This document shows, piece by piece, positions 24,660-34,351 of a stretch of DNA of 37,697 nucleotides. The stretch spans positions 1 through 37,697 of the forward strand of contig CALDPN010000159.1 of the NCBI GenBank assembly GCA_937911235.1, given 5' to 3'. The position numbers were made by a program, and so were the translations under genes. Within the stretch, counting starts at the first letter, position 1. The number at the start of each line of letters is the position of its first letter. The notes beneath the pieces were generated by a model. It was given only the letters and a program-made list of their open reading frames with translations, made no database searches and was not told where the DNA came from. Source of the DNA: an uncultured Bacteroidales bacterium. GTDB lineage: Bacteria > Bacteroidota > Bacteroidia > Bacteroidales > Paludibacteraceae.

Positions 24660-26009
24660 TTAGTCGCGGCAGCGAACGCTTTCATTAATAATTCCACCTA
24701 CAGTAAAGCTAGAGCCTGGAGAAAGTTCTGGTTTGAAGAACACTTCTTCTTTAGTTGGATAGAATTTACGATAAGAGTTGATTAAAGTATTTGCTTTTTC
24801 AGCTAGTTCTGGTTCTAGAGATTTAGCTGTTTGTAATTTATCAACTGCAGCCCAGAATTTTGTTTTATTTAAGATTGGATCTTCTGGATATGGATCTACA
24901 GTAGCATAAATAGTTGCTAACAACATATAAGGTTCACCTTGTTTTGAATCAAATGAGAGTGCTTGAAGTGCAGCAGATTTTGCTTCTGCATAGCGTTTGT
25001 TTTTATATAATGCGTTAGCTTTTTCGATTGCGTATGTATATTTTAAAGAATCTACTTGTTCTAGTTGAATAGCTTCATTGTAGAAGTTAACAGCGTTTGC
25101 ATATTCTTCTTTTTTGAATGCTTGACGAGCACAACCAACAGCAGTTTTAGCAACTGGGTTTAATGCGTGTGCATATCTAGAAGCTGTAAAGTAGATTTCA
25201 GATTCTTTACAATCTGCTTTGTCGAAAATATTGATAATTTTTTCTAGTTCTGCATCGTTAGCTTTGTTTTCTTCAACTTTTGTAGCAAATACACCTTCAA
25301 GTGTAGAGCAGTCTGCAGCACCAGAGTTGATAAATAGAGCATTTAAGTTGTTTCTTGTAATAGTATATGCTTCTTTATATTTGTCTGCTTTTGCAATACG
25401 TGCGTCAACCATATCACCTAGTTCTAGATAAGCATTGATAAAGCTTTCGCTATATTTGGCTTTATCTGATTGATAACGTGCTTCTAAAAGTTCGAAGTAT
25501 TTTTGGATAACATCACTATCAGCATTAGATTTACCATGGTTTACAGCTTGTTCCAACCATGGTAGAGCCATTGTTAAATAGTCTTTTTCTGGAGAATAAG
25601 CAATATAATCCATTGCTTGACGACCACGAATCCATGCTTCTGGATATTTTTTATCGTTACCGAAGTATTTAACACGTTGGTCATAACATTTCATTAAGTC
25701 TTGAAACCAAACTGCTTTTTTTGCAGGATCAGTTTCTTTAGCCATTTTATAAGAAATCAAATATGCACCTTGGCTGTATAGAGTACGACCAGCAGCTATA
25801 GGACATTCTTCATAAACCACTTTCCAGCTATCATAAGCTAAATCATAGTTTTTAATTTTGTAGTAATTGGTGTAAAGACTTAAGTTTTCTAAACAACGAA
25901 TACTGTCTTCGCCAGTACCAAACTTGCTTCCATCTTCGATACCTTTAACAGCAAAAGATGGTAACGCCACCATTGTAGCAATTGCTAATAATAATGCTTT
26001 AATCTTCAT
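24660..26009 (-). CDS. Tetratricopeptide-repeat periplasmic protein
   Basis: 449 residues. Residues 1-20 are a Sec signal peptide (MKIKALLLAIATMVALPSFA). The remainder is helical; TPR-like pairs are clearest at about 285-365 (FKKEEYANAVNFYNEAIQLE and YKNKRYAEAKSAALQALSFD). The tail is rich in lysine and proline. TPR proteins scaffold protein partners; no catalytic motif is seen. Its conserved-looking place between an outer-membrane protein gene and lptC suggests a role in envelope assembly. It is the gene just upstream of lptC by two bases, so the two are co-translated. Confidence 0.82.
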   Translation of the reverse strand: MKIKALLLAIATMVALPSFAVKGIEDGSKFGTGEDSIRCLENLSLYTNYYKIKNYDLAYDSWKVVYEECPIAAGRTLYSQGAYLISYKMAKETDPAKKAVWFQDLMKCYDQRVKYFGNDKKYPEAWIRGRQAMDYIAYSPEKDYLTMALPWLEQAVNHGKSNADSDVIQKYFELLEARYQSDKAKYSESFINAYLELGDMVDARIAKADKYKEAYTITRNNLNALFINSGAADCSTLEGVFATKVEENKANDAELEKIINIFDKADCKESEIYFTASRYAHALNPVAKTAVGCARQAFKKEEYANAVNFYNEAIQLEQVDSLKYTYAIEKANALYKNKRYAEAKSAALQALSFDSKQGEPYMLLATIYATVDPYPEDPILNKTKFWAAVDKLQTAKSLEPELAEKANTLINSYRKFYPTKEEVFFKPELSPGSSFTVGGIINESVRCRD

Positions 26010-26049
26010 AATACTATATATTTAAGTTATTTTCTTGTCTTTAGACCTA

Positions 26050-27297
26050 TTAATTGAATCTACGTTTAACGAACCAACGTTCATTTAGTGAGACTCCTAT
26101 ACCTATTTTTCCGTATTGTTCCACTAAACCAATATTTTTCATACTTCCTTGTTGTCCGTATTCAAGGTGTAGATTGAGTGTTGTCTTTGTATTTGGAAGT
26201 GGGAAACCTATACCACATGTTATAGCCCATTTATTATAATCACTTCCATTTACTTTAGCGTATGAATTAGAAAAGTTTGCACCTAGTCTAAATCTCATTT
26301 GTTCCACATAAGACTTAGACATAGGATTGTGCACATATTCAGCCCCTAACGCATATACAAATCTGTCTGTAAACGCATTTTCTTTAGAATAATATTTCAC
26401 TTTAGAAAGCTCCATCCAAGTGACATCTGCACCTATAAGTAATTTATTATTCCATAGATATGATACACCAGCACCTACTGTTTGAGGATATTCAAACTCG
26501 TATGCTGTTTTATCCTGATCGGTAATATTTGTTGTTGATGTTACCTCTGTGGTATTATTCATTGGCAACTTCATAGAATATGTACCACCTATTACTAATT
26601 TATCGTCTGCACCAATTGGTTGATGATATTGAATACCAAAATCACATTGCCATGCATTCACATAAAGTGCATTTTGATATACAGTTGAGTTAAATAGTGT
26701 TTCCTCTGGAAATGCTACTTCTCTATATTGGAATATATTTCCAAAAAGGTATCTACCATTTACCCCTATGGCAACCCTATCACATATATCAAAAGACAAA
26801 CCAAGATATACTTGTGTTATACCTCCTTTACCATAGAAATATTGTGACACTTGCAGCGAATCTTCATAATCGTATGAAGGTTGAACATCAGTAAACTTAT
26901 ATTCGTAACCTACAATTGTAAGTGGATTAACACCAAAACTGATTGCAGCCCATTCTGCTAGTGGCATTTGAAATGCTACATAGTCTATATTGCCTGCAAA
27001 TTGTGTATTACGTCCTGCATTTGTTTTAGCACCATCAATTACACCAGATAGTCCTAAGTCCATCATAAATGTTAAACTATCTATTGAGCTGTATGAAGCA
27101 GGGTTTGATGGATTTATTACTTTATTGGTTCTCATACCATAACCTACTCCACCCATAGAAAGCAATGCACCTGATACTGGATTTTGGAATTCACCATATC
27201 CATATCTAGAAAAAGCAGAAGTAGTTCCTGCTGCAAAAGAAGCAGAAACCGACAAAATTATACCTAAAACTATATATGCTAGTCTCTTAATATACAT
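26050..27297 (-). CDS. Outer-membrane beta-barrel protein of unknown function
   Basis: 415 residues with a signal peptide (about 1-22, SVSASFAAGTTSAFSRYGYG). The segment SMGGVGYGMRTNKVINPSNPASYSSID after the signal recalls the start of FadL/PorV-like barrels. Amphipathic strands with aromatic girdles continue to the C-terminus NERWFVKRRFN. The ATG is 19 bases inside the coaX 3' end, so the two genes are coupled. I do not recognise a specific function; a transporter or assembly factor in the outer membrane is a reasonable guess from the adjacent TPR and lptC genes. Confidence 0.75.
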   Translation of the reverse strand: MYIKRLAYIVLGIILSVSASFAAGTTSAFSRYGYGEFQNPVSGALLSMGGVGYGMRTNKVINPSNPASYSSIDSLTFMMDLGLSGVIDGAKTNAGRNTQFAGNIDYVAFQMPLAEWAAISFGVNPLTIVGYEYKFTDVQPSYDYEDSLQVSQYFYGKGGITQVYLGLSFDICDRVAIGVNGRYLFGNIFQYREVAFPEETLFNSTVYQNALYVNAWQCDFGIQYHQPIGADDKLVIGGTYSMKLPMNNTTEVTSTTNITDQDKTAYEFEYPQTVGAGVSYLWNNKLLIGADVTWMELSKVKYYSKENAFTDRFVYALGAEYVHNPMSKSYVEQMRFRLGANFSNSYAKVNGSDYNKWAITCGIGFPLPNTKTTLNLHLEYGQQGSMKNIGLVEQYGKIGIGVSLNERWFVKRRFN

Positions 27298-28019
27298 TTA
27301 TTATATCTTAAAATTTCGTTCAAACCCATTAATAGTAGATTTGAAACTACAAAGATGCTACTTTTTACTGTTTTTTCAAAGAAAAAAACGTCTCCACCCG
27401 TTAAAAAAACTGAAAGATTTGCATTTTTCTTTAATATTTCGGAAATATAACCCTCAATTTCAAATTCTATACCCCTCATAACACCAGCCATCATTGCAGA
27501 AGCTGTATCATTTCCGAGCAATCGTTCCTCCTCTCTTGCCTCTAAAAGTGGAAGTTTATTGGTATAATTATTCATAGCGCGCAAACGCATATTCACTCCT
27601 GGCGCTATATTTCCACCTTCGTATTCATTTGAAGCATTTACAAAATCGTATGTTATTGCAGTGCCCATATCTATCACAAGTAGTGGTGTATTTGGGCAAA
27701 GCATATTTGCTCCCACTGCTGCGGCAATTCTATCTAAACCTAGAGTGTGTGGTGTAGAATAATTGTTTTTAATTGGCAATTTTGTTGAAGAATCTAATCT
27801 AATATAAAATGAAAAATTAGACTTTAGATAATCTTCTACCTCGTTAGAAACAGCCACCACAGAACACAACAATACACTATCTATCAGGTATTTACCCTTT
27901 ATCTCATTTATTGTTTGCTCGCTATAATTATCCCAAGTAAAAATCTCTAAGATTTCATTACTATCAGAGAAAACAGCTGCTTTTATCTTAGTATTTCCAA
28001 AGTCTAATACTAAATTCAT
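27279..28019 (-). CDS. coaX: Type III pantothenate kinase CoaX
   Basis: 246 residues, ASKHA fold. Phosphate-binding DFGNTK at 6-11, the HTLGLDRIAAAVGA motif near 91-104 and DMGTAITYDF near 117-126 are typical of CoaX. It phosphorylates pantothenate in the first step of coenzyme A synthesis. The ATG shares one base with the exosortase-like gene's stop (TAATG), and the 3' end overlaps the outer-membrane protein gene by 19 bases. Confidence 0.95.
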   Translation of the reverse strand: MNLVLDFGNTKIKAAVFSDSNEILEIFTWDNYSEQTINEIKGKYLIDSVLLCSVVAVSNEVEDYLKSNFSFYIRLDSSTKLPIKNNYSTPHTLGLDRIAAAVGANMLCPNTPLLVIDMGTAITYDFVNASNEYEGGNIAPGVNMRLRAMNNYTNKLPLLEAREEERLLGNDTASAMMAGVMRGIEFEIEGYISEILKKNANLSVFLTGGDVFFFEKTVKSSIFVVSNLLLMGLNEILRYNKCILRD

Positions 28020-28585
28020 TATTTTCTAATTTTTTCTTCCCAAAATACCCAAAACATGAATATAACAAAATAGAATACGTATTTTGAAAGTTCATGAAAT
28101 AAATCGAAATTATTTGGATAGTGTTCAAATAATGCAATTAAAGCAGAGATTCTAATCACATTTAGAATCCAAATTAATAAAATTCCTAATGGAATAAACC
28201 ACAATTTGTGTTTTTCACTTCCTGGATAAAATGCTATAATGCAGAAGAATACAAACATTTGTTTTAGTCCAGAACAACTCCAAACTATTTTTACCAAAGA
28301 AGAAATTTCTTTAACATACACAGAGTTTTTAAGCATTACTACATCCATGTTGAACACATCGTGTATGAGCCAATACACTTGTGATGATAAAAACTCAACA
28401 GCATTATTAAACAAAAATGATAAATCATAACTTCTCCATAAAAAGATTTGTGGTAAACCACGTAAATCTTTACCTTCTATGAAACTAAATTTCCATGCAA
28501 AGTGAGCCACTAAAAGAATGACAACAAAATATGCCACCCCTTTTAAATATGAATATTTCTTTAATAATTCCTTAATTTTTTCCAT
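28019..28585 (-). CDS. Exosortase/archaeosortase family membrane protein
   Basis: 188 residues with about six membrane helices. The exosortase triad can be placed: Cys104 in VWSCSGLKQM, Arg145 in LNVIRISAL, and His164 in LFHELSKYVF. In exosortases these residues cut and rejoin membrane-embedded C-terminal sorting tails such as PEP-CTERM. It is shorter than canonical EpsH-type exosortases (about 280-300 residues) and resembles the small Xrt forms of Bacteroidota. No tail-bearing substrate gene was seen in the window. Three bases downstream of tsaD and overlapping coaX by one base, so probably in their operon. Confidence 0.82.
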   Translation of the reverse strand: MEKIKELLKKYSYLKGVAYFVVILLVAHFAWKFSFIEGKDLRGLPQIFLWRSYDLSFLFNNAVEFLSSQVYWLIHDVFNMDVVMLKNSVYVKEISSLVKIVWSCSGLKQMFVFFCIIAFYPGSEKHKLWFIPLGILLIWILNVIRISALIALFEHYPNNFDLFHELSKYVFYFVIFMFWVFWEEKIRK

Positions 28586-28588
28586 GTC

Positions 28589-29632
28589 TTAAATCACAAC
28601 TTTAGAGAATGGTACCGAATCAATTGTATCAAATATTCCATCCTTATATTTAAACAATGCAGTAATTGCTATCATTGCAGCGTTGTCTGTGGTATAAGAA
28701 AATTTTGGCAAAAATATTTCCCATCCATAACGCTTCGAATGGTCTTGAAATGCATTTCGAAGTCCACTATTCGCAGAAACTCCACCGGCTACTGCTACTC
28801 TTTTAATTTTATAGTCGTCAGCAGCTTTTTTCAGCTTTTTCATTAGCACTTCAATCACTGTTTTTTGGATAGAAGCACACAAATCTGCTTTTCTTTCTTC
28901 TACAAAATTAGGATTATTTTTTAGTTCATCACGAAGAAAATACATGAATGATGTCTTAAGTCCACTAAAGCTATAATCGTAGCCCGGAATTTGTGGTTTA
29001 GAGAAAGTAAAAGCATCAGGATTTCCTTCTTTTGCAAGTTTATCCACAAAAGGTCCACCTGGATATGGACCACCTAGCAGTTTTGCACATTTATCAAACG
29101 CCTCTCCTGCAGCATCATCAATTGTCTGACCTAAAATAGTCATTTTATCGTATGCCTCAACAAGAATAATCTGAGAATTTCCACCAGATACCAACAAACA
29201 AAGGAATGGGAATTCTGGAATATTAGCCTCTTCCCCCTCTTCTTTAATAAAATGAGCAAGCACGTGACCTTGAAGGTGATTTACCTCTATCATTGGCACA
29301 TTAAGTGCAGTAGAAAAACCTTTTGCAAACGAAGTTCCTACTAGTAGCGAACCTATAAGACCAGGTCCTCTGGTATATGCAATGGCAGAAATATCCTCTT
29401 TAGAGATACCTGCACGGCGTATTGCTTCGTGAATTGTAGGTATAATATTTTGTTGATGTGCACGCGATGCTAGTTCTGGCACAACACCACCGTATGCACT
29501 ATGTACTGCTTGTGAAGAAATCACATTTGAGAGCAAATATCCGTCGCGAATTATAGCGGCAGAGGTATCATCGCAAGAAGATTCTATGCCTAAAATCACA
29601 ACATCTTTATTTTTTATCATTTGCTCTTTCAT
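28589..29632 (-). CDS. tsaD: tRNA N6-threonylcarbamoyladenosine transferase TsaD
   Basis: 347 residues, Kae1/Qri7 family. Motifs are GIESSCDDTSAA near 14-25, VPELASRAHQQN near 50, the metal site HLQGHVLAH near 120, LLVSGGNSQ, and GGVSANSGLR in the C-terminal half. TsaD transfers the threonylcarbamoyl group to A37 of ANN-decoding tRNAs in the cytoplasm. The start is ATG 29632; a second ATG at 29620 is possible. The open frame of the divergent tamB gene reaches into its first codons, but tamB probably starts later. Confidence 0.95.
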   Translation of the reverse strand: MKEQMIKNKDVVILGIESSCDDTSAAIIRDGYLLSNVISSQAVHSAYGGVVPELASRAHQQNIIPTIHEAIRRAGISKEDISAIAYTRGPGLIGSLLVGTSFAKGFSTALNVPMIEVNHLQGHVLAHFIKEEGEEANIPEFPFLCLLVSGGNSQIILVEAYDKMTILGQTIDDAAGEAFDKCAKLLGGPYPGGPFVDKLAKEGNPDAFTFSKPQIPGYDYSFSGLKTSFMYFLRDELKNNPNFVEERKADLCASIQKTVIEVLMKKLKKAADDYKIKRVAVAGGVSANSGLRNAFQDHSKRYGWEIFLPKFSYTTDNAAMIAITALFKYKDGIFDTIDSVPFSKVVI

Positions 29633-29649
29633 AAATGCTATTTTTTTTG

Positions 29650-29657
29650 TATTTTTG
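29650..29657 (+). promoter_or_regulatory. Putative -7 promoter box of tamB
   Basis: TATTTTTG matches TAnnTTTG, 17 bases before ATG 29675. A TTTG at 29620-29623 is too far upstream for a good -33. The position argues for tamB starting at 29675 and against the earlier ATG. Confidence 0.45.
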
Positions 29658-29674
29658 TTCGTTATTATATAATA

Positions 29675-32600
29675 ATGTGTAGTATCTACACCAACACAAA
29701 CATAACGAGGTACAAAGTTATTAAAAATTTTGTTAAAATATTAGTTTTCTTATCAGTATTTATTTTTTGCTTGTTCATTAGTGTACCATTGGTCATTACA
29801 AACAAGTATATACAAAAGGTTCTTATTGATAACATTACCACAGAACTCTCTACAAAATCTCAAGGAGAAGTTGCTGTGGAAGGGATTAATTTCTCTTTTT
29901 ACTCAGGACTAATATTAGAAAATGTTAGTATTAAAGACCCTAACGGCAACTTGGTTGCTAGTATGGATGAGTTTCATCTTGATGTGAGATGGAGAAAACT
30001 CTTCCGCAAAAAGGTACAAATTGAGCAAATAATTTTAACAAAGCCTATAATTCACCTTACTACAAACAATAAGGGCGAAACCAATCTTCAATTTCTTATT
30101 GACGCATTCCCAAAAAGGGAAATAAATATTGAAATACCTGATATTTTAGTTGAACTTAAATCTCTTCAAATAAGTGAAGGTGAATTTTGGTTTGATAATG
30201 TTGATATAAAACATTCCGAAGGCTTCGACCCTGCTCACTTTAAAATTTCAGACTTCAACACTCATATCGTAGTTAATTATGCCACAAAGGATAGCCTACA
30301 GGCAGAATTAATACACTTTTCAGCACTAGAAAGCAATGGTTTAAAAATAGACGATATCAATTTCAACTTTGGCATAGGCAAAAAAGAAACCTACATAAAA
30401 CCATTTAAACTAAAACTTCCACATTCTAGTGTTGTAGTAGATGAACTATCGCTATCATACGATAGTCTTCAACAAGTTTTTGACAAAGAACTATTACAAA
30501 AACGTGTTAAAGCCACCTTCAACCTTAAAAAAGCAGAGATTCTAGGTAAGGATTTATCTGCATTAGTGCCTCAACTTAAGAATTTCGACCAGCCATTAAA
30601 AGCAAATGGTAAGGTAAGTTTTTACAACAACAATATAAAACTACATGGTTTCAAGGCAGAGTATCGTAAAAACACTTTAGTAAAACTTAATGCAGAAATT
30701 GATGGTATAAACAAGGCAGAAGACACTTATATCTTCACAAATATCCAACAAATAAGCAGTAAAACACAAGATATTGAGAAACTTATTTCAGACATCACAC
30801 AAAAACCATTTATACTTCCAGAGGAAGTTAGAAACTTAGGCACATTTAACTTTACTGGAAACATTGTGGGTTTCTTCTCTGATATAGTGGCATTTGGTAG
30901 TCTAAAAACTGATGCAGGCAAAATTAACACAGACCTTAAGATAAACTACAATATCAAAACTAACGACTGGAAGTTTAATGGTAAGATTGCCACAGAAGAT
31001 GTAAATCTAAGTAAAATCCTAAATAAATCTACTGATTTCAATGACATTCACTTAGATGTAATCTTTGATGGCCAAAAGTTGGCAAACGCCCCTCTTTCTG
31101 GACATGTACATGGTGAAATTTCATCATTCGACTACAAAAAATACGAGTTCGACAATATTATTTTAGATAGTAAGTTTAGCGAAGAAAATATCAACGCAGA
31201 AATTAAGTATAAAGACCCAAGCAACGGTAATATAGACTTCTCAGTTGACATTGCAAAAGCTAAAGATGCCACATATACAATGAATTTAAACGGTAAGGTT
31301 GACACTGTTTGCCTTGCTGCAATGAAACTTATCGACGTATTCCCTACCTTTAAATTCTCTACAAACATTCAGAGTCAACTAAAACTAAAAACATTAAACG
31401 ATATAGAGGGCTATTTTTCTCTAGACTCTATTAGTTTGTACAACGACAACATAAAGATGAATCCTGAAAATATTATTCTTTTTGCAGAAAACACAGAAGA
31501 TGGGAAAAGGATGATGTTGGACTCAGATTTTGCTACAATGGATTTAGAAGGTAAAATAGACTTCAATACCCTTGTAAACAATATAAAATACATACTAAGC
31601 AAAGAATTAACTAATATCCCTGCATTAAAAACAGAAAAGAAAGAAGGCGGAAACAACTTCAATCTACATGCAGACATTATGCCACTTAGTGACTATAGCT
31701 ATTTCTTTGCTCAAAATATGAGTATCGACGACACCACACACATTAATGCTTTCTTCGACGACGAAATAGACAAAATTGAGTTAAATGTTTATTCAAACAA
31801 TATAGACTTAGGCAAATCTAGCATCGACAGCCTAAATATCCACCTTCATAACTTCACCGAAAGGATAAACTTGAATGTGGGTGCTATATCTCAAAACTGG
31901 ATTGACACCACAGAAATAAACTTAAATACAAACATTGGCAACAACGATGTTAATTTAAGTCTCTTGTGGGAAAACAGCGTAGAAAAAGAAATATCTGGAG
32001 AAATTAAAACCAAAATAAATTTCAATGAGGTTTTAGAAGGTCAAAACATCAACCTAGACTGCAACATACTTCCAAGTACCATGATACTTGCCGACTCGCT
32101 TTGGAATGTAAGAGAAGGTAGTATCCACTTCAACGACAACCTACTTAAAGTAGATAGTGTAAGATTTGATGGCCCAGAACAACACTTAAGAATAGACGGT
32201 GTCTCTAGCAAAGATAGAGAAGCAGACCTTATTCACGTGTCGGTCAAACGCATCGACTTAAAATATTTAAGTGAGGTTTTATATATGCCAGATATTAAAC
32301 TTCTGGGTATTGTAACTGGCGATGTGCTTGCAGGGAACGTACTTAAAAAACCTATCCTAAATGCCAAAGTAACATGTAAAGGATTTGGTTTAAACGACTA
32401 TGCACTTGGTGATGTAGTAGCTGCTACTGCAAAATACAACCACGACAAAGAACAAATAGACATTCATGGTTTGGTAGAAAATGCAGCAAAAGACACCTCA
32501 GAGGTAAATGGTTTTATTTCTATCGTGAGAAACGAAATGCTTCTTGATATAGACATAAACAATCTTCAACTAGGATTTATCAAACCATATCTAAGTAGTT

Positions 32601-34348
32601 TTGCAAACGACCTTAGAGCTACTGTCTCTGGTAAACTTTACATAGGTGGACCGCTTGAAGAAATAGAAATTTGGGGCGAAGGCTATGCTAAAGACGCTAT
32701 GCTTTCTATAGACTTCTTAAAGTCTGAGTTCTATTTTTCTGACACCGTTAAAATACATAAAGATGCATTCTTCTTAGACAATATAGAAATAAAAGATAGA
32801 TACGGCAACAAAGGTTTGGTTAATGGTGTAATAAAGCACCACTTATTTAGAGACTTCGACTATAAGATAGACATCGACGTAAATAATATACTAGCATTCA
32901 ACACCACTGAAGTTGATAGTCCAGACTTTTATGGTAGATTCTTTGCCACCGGTAAGGCTATGGTGAGTGGCGATATGAACTCTGTAAATATAGACGTAAT
33001 AGCCAAACCAGAGAAGAATAGTTATTTTGCTATACCTATTGATAGTTACTCTTCTGCTACAGACAACCAGTTTATTACATACGTGTCACCAAGAAAAGGT
33101 GAAAATGCAAATGAAGAGAAAAAGAAAAAACGTAGAAAGAGAATTCTAGAAAGCGTTACTTCTAAACTAAATGTAAAACTAAATGTAGAGGCCACTCCAG
33201 ATTTAGAGGCACAAATTATTATGGATAGCCATACTAGCGACGACGTTATTAAGGCTCGTGGCAATGGCAACCTACAGATAGAAATTGACAACAACGTAAA
33301 TGTGAAAATTTACGGCAACTATAAAATTACAGAAGGTGAATACAACTTCTCACTACAAGGTGCACTACGAAAGAGATTTGAAGTAGATAAAGAAAGTAGC
33401 ATCTCATTCGATGGCGACCCTATGACCCACTGTAATATGAATATCAACGCTAAATACCAAACAACAGCTGCCCTATCAGACCTTTTGGAAAGTAGCGTCA
33501 CCTCATATCTAAATAGTAATATTGTAAAAGTGGATTGTATTGCAAATATTACAGGCCCACTTCTACAACCTATTATCAAGTTTGATATTCAACTACCAAC
33601 AGCGGAAGAAGAAGTACAACGCTTGGTGAAAGCTGCTATTAATACCGACGACATGATGAGTCAACAGATGGTATTCCTACTACTTACAGGTAGATTCTAC
33701 AATCCTTCTGTGACACAAAATGCCACATATTCTAGTCAGTTGGCTTCTACAGCTGCTTCATTTGCTACTGCTACTATTTCTAGCCAAATCAACTATTGGC
33801 TAAGCCAAATTAGTAATAATGTGAATTTAGGCCTAAACTATATAGACAACTCAGATACAGACCTAGACAACAGACAGTTTGCTGTGAATATTTCAACAAA
33901 CTTCCTAGACAATAGACTTATACTAAATGGTAATGTGGGTTATAGAAGTCAATATGGCAACGAAGACTTTATTGGCGACTTCGACCTAGAATACAAACTT
34001 ATTAAATCTGGTCGTCTGCGTCTTAAAGCATACAACAAAACCAATGACAGACTTTATTCTACTGCGCTTTACACACAAGGATTGGGTATAATGTATCGCG
34101 AAGATTTTGATACTTGGGAAAACCTAGGCAAATACTATAAAGAAGTATTCCGCAAGAAAACTCCTGAGGAAAAAGCTCTTGCTAAAAAAGAAAAAGAAGC
34201 AGAAAAAGCAAGAAAAGAGCAAGAACGTATAAACAAAGAAATTCTGAAAGCAGATAGAGAGCGCCGACACCAAGAATACGTTGCAAAACAAAAAGCTGAA
34301 AAAGAGCGTAAAAAACAAGAGAAAAAGGCAAAAAAACAAAAACAATAA
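29675..34348 (+). CDS. tamB: TamB/YtfN-like translocation and assembly module protein
   Basis: 1557 residues from ATG 29675; the open frame extends to ATG 29621 but that would overlap tsaD and lie upstream of the promoter box. A basic start and one membrane helix (about 20-41, LVFLSVFIFCLFISVPLVI) anchor it in the inner membrane. An AsmA-like beta-groove repeat fills most of the length, and the TamB C-terminal domain lies about 1130-1470. TamB-type proteins bridge inner and outer membranes and move phospholipids and help outer-membrane assembly. Odd feature: the last 65 residues are nearly all Lys, Glu, Arg and Gln (KKEKEAEKARKEQERINKE), a highly charged helix. The DEAD-box gene begins three bases after the stop. 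Confidence 0.9.
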   Translation: MCSIYTNTNITRYKVIKNFVKILVFLSVFIFCLFISVPLVITNKYIQKVLIDNITTELSTKSQGEVAVEGINFSFYSGLILENVSIKDPNGNLVASMDEFHLDVRWRKLFRKKVQIEQIILTKPIIHLTTNNKGETNLQFLIDAFPKREINIEIPDILVELKSLQISEGEFWFDNVDIKHSEGFDPAHFKISDFNTHIVVNYATKDSLQAELIHFSALESNGLKIDDINFNFGIGKKETYIKPFKLKLPHSSVVVDELSLSYDSLQQVFDKELLQKRVKATFNLKKAEILGKDLSALVPQLKNFDQPLKANGKVSFYNNNIKLHGFKAEYRKNTLVKLNAEIDGINKAEDTYIFTNIQQISSKTQDIEKLISDITQKPFILPEEVRNLGTFNFTGNIVGFFSDIVAFGSLKTDAGKINTDLKINYNIKTNDWKFNGKIATEDVNLSKILNKSTDFNDIHLDVIFDGQKLANAPLSGHVHGEISSFDYKKYEFDNIILDSKFSEENINAEIKYKDPSNGNIDFSVDIAKAKDATYTMNLNGKVDTVCLAAMKLIDVFPTFKFSTNIQSQLKLKTLNDIEGYFSLDSISLYNDNIKMNPENIILFAENTEDGKRMMLDSDFATMDLEGKIDFNTLVNNIKYILSKELTNIPALKTEKKEGGNNFNLHADIMPLSDYSYFFAQNMSIDDTTHINAFFDDEIDKIELNVYSNNIDLGKSSIDSLNIHLHNFTERINLNVGAISQNWIDTTEINLNTNIGNNDVNLSLLWENSVEKEISGEIKTKINFNEVLEGQNINLDCNILPSTMILADSLWNVREGSIHFNDNLLKVDSVRFDGPEQHLRIDGVSSKDREADLIHVSVKRIDLKYLSEVLYMPDIKLLGIVTGDVLAGNVLKKPILNAKVTCKGFGLNDYALGDVVAATAKYNHDKEQIDIHGLVENAAKDTSEVNGFISIVRNEMLLDIDINNLQLGFIKPYLSSFANDLRATVSGKLYIGGPLEEIEIWGEGYAKDAMLSIDFLKSEFYFSDTVKIHKDAFFLDNIEIKDRYGNKGLVNGVIKHHLFRDFDYKIDIDVNNILAFNTTEVDSPDFYGRFFATGKAMVSGDMNSVNIDVIAKPEKNSYFAIPIDSYSSATDNQFITYVSPRKGENANEEKKKKRRKRILESVTSKLNVKLNVEATPDLEAQIIMDSHTSDDVIKARGNGNLQIEIDNNVNVKIYGNYKITEGEYNFSLQGALRKRFEVDKESSISFDGDPMTHCNMNINAKYQTTAALSDLLESSVTSYLNSNIVKVDCIANITGPLLQPIIKFDIQLPTAEEEVQRLVKAAINTDDMMSQQMVFLLLTGRFYNPSVTQNATYSSQLASTAASFATATISSQINYWLSQISNNVNLGLNYIDNSDTDLDNRQFAVNISTNFLDNRLILNGNVGYRSQYGNEDFIGDFDLEYKLIKSGRLRLKAYNKTNDRLYSTALYTQGLGIMYREDFDTWENLGKYYKEVFRKKTPEEKALAKKEKEAEKARKEQERINKEILKADRERRHQEYVAKQKAEKERKKQEKKAKKQKQ

Positions 34349-34351
34349 TAT

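Noticed and set aside
29621..29674. Earlier tamB start at ATG 29621
   Set aside because: It would overlap tsaD and precede the TATTTTTG promoter box; ATG 29675 gives a normal basic start followed by the anchor helix.
34124..34345. Phe-rich 73-residue open frame on the minus strand
   Set aside because: Antisense of the Lys-rich TamB tail (AAA/AAG read as TTT/CTT).
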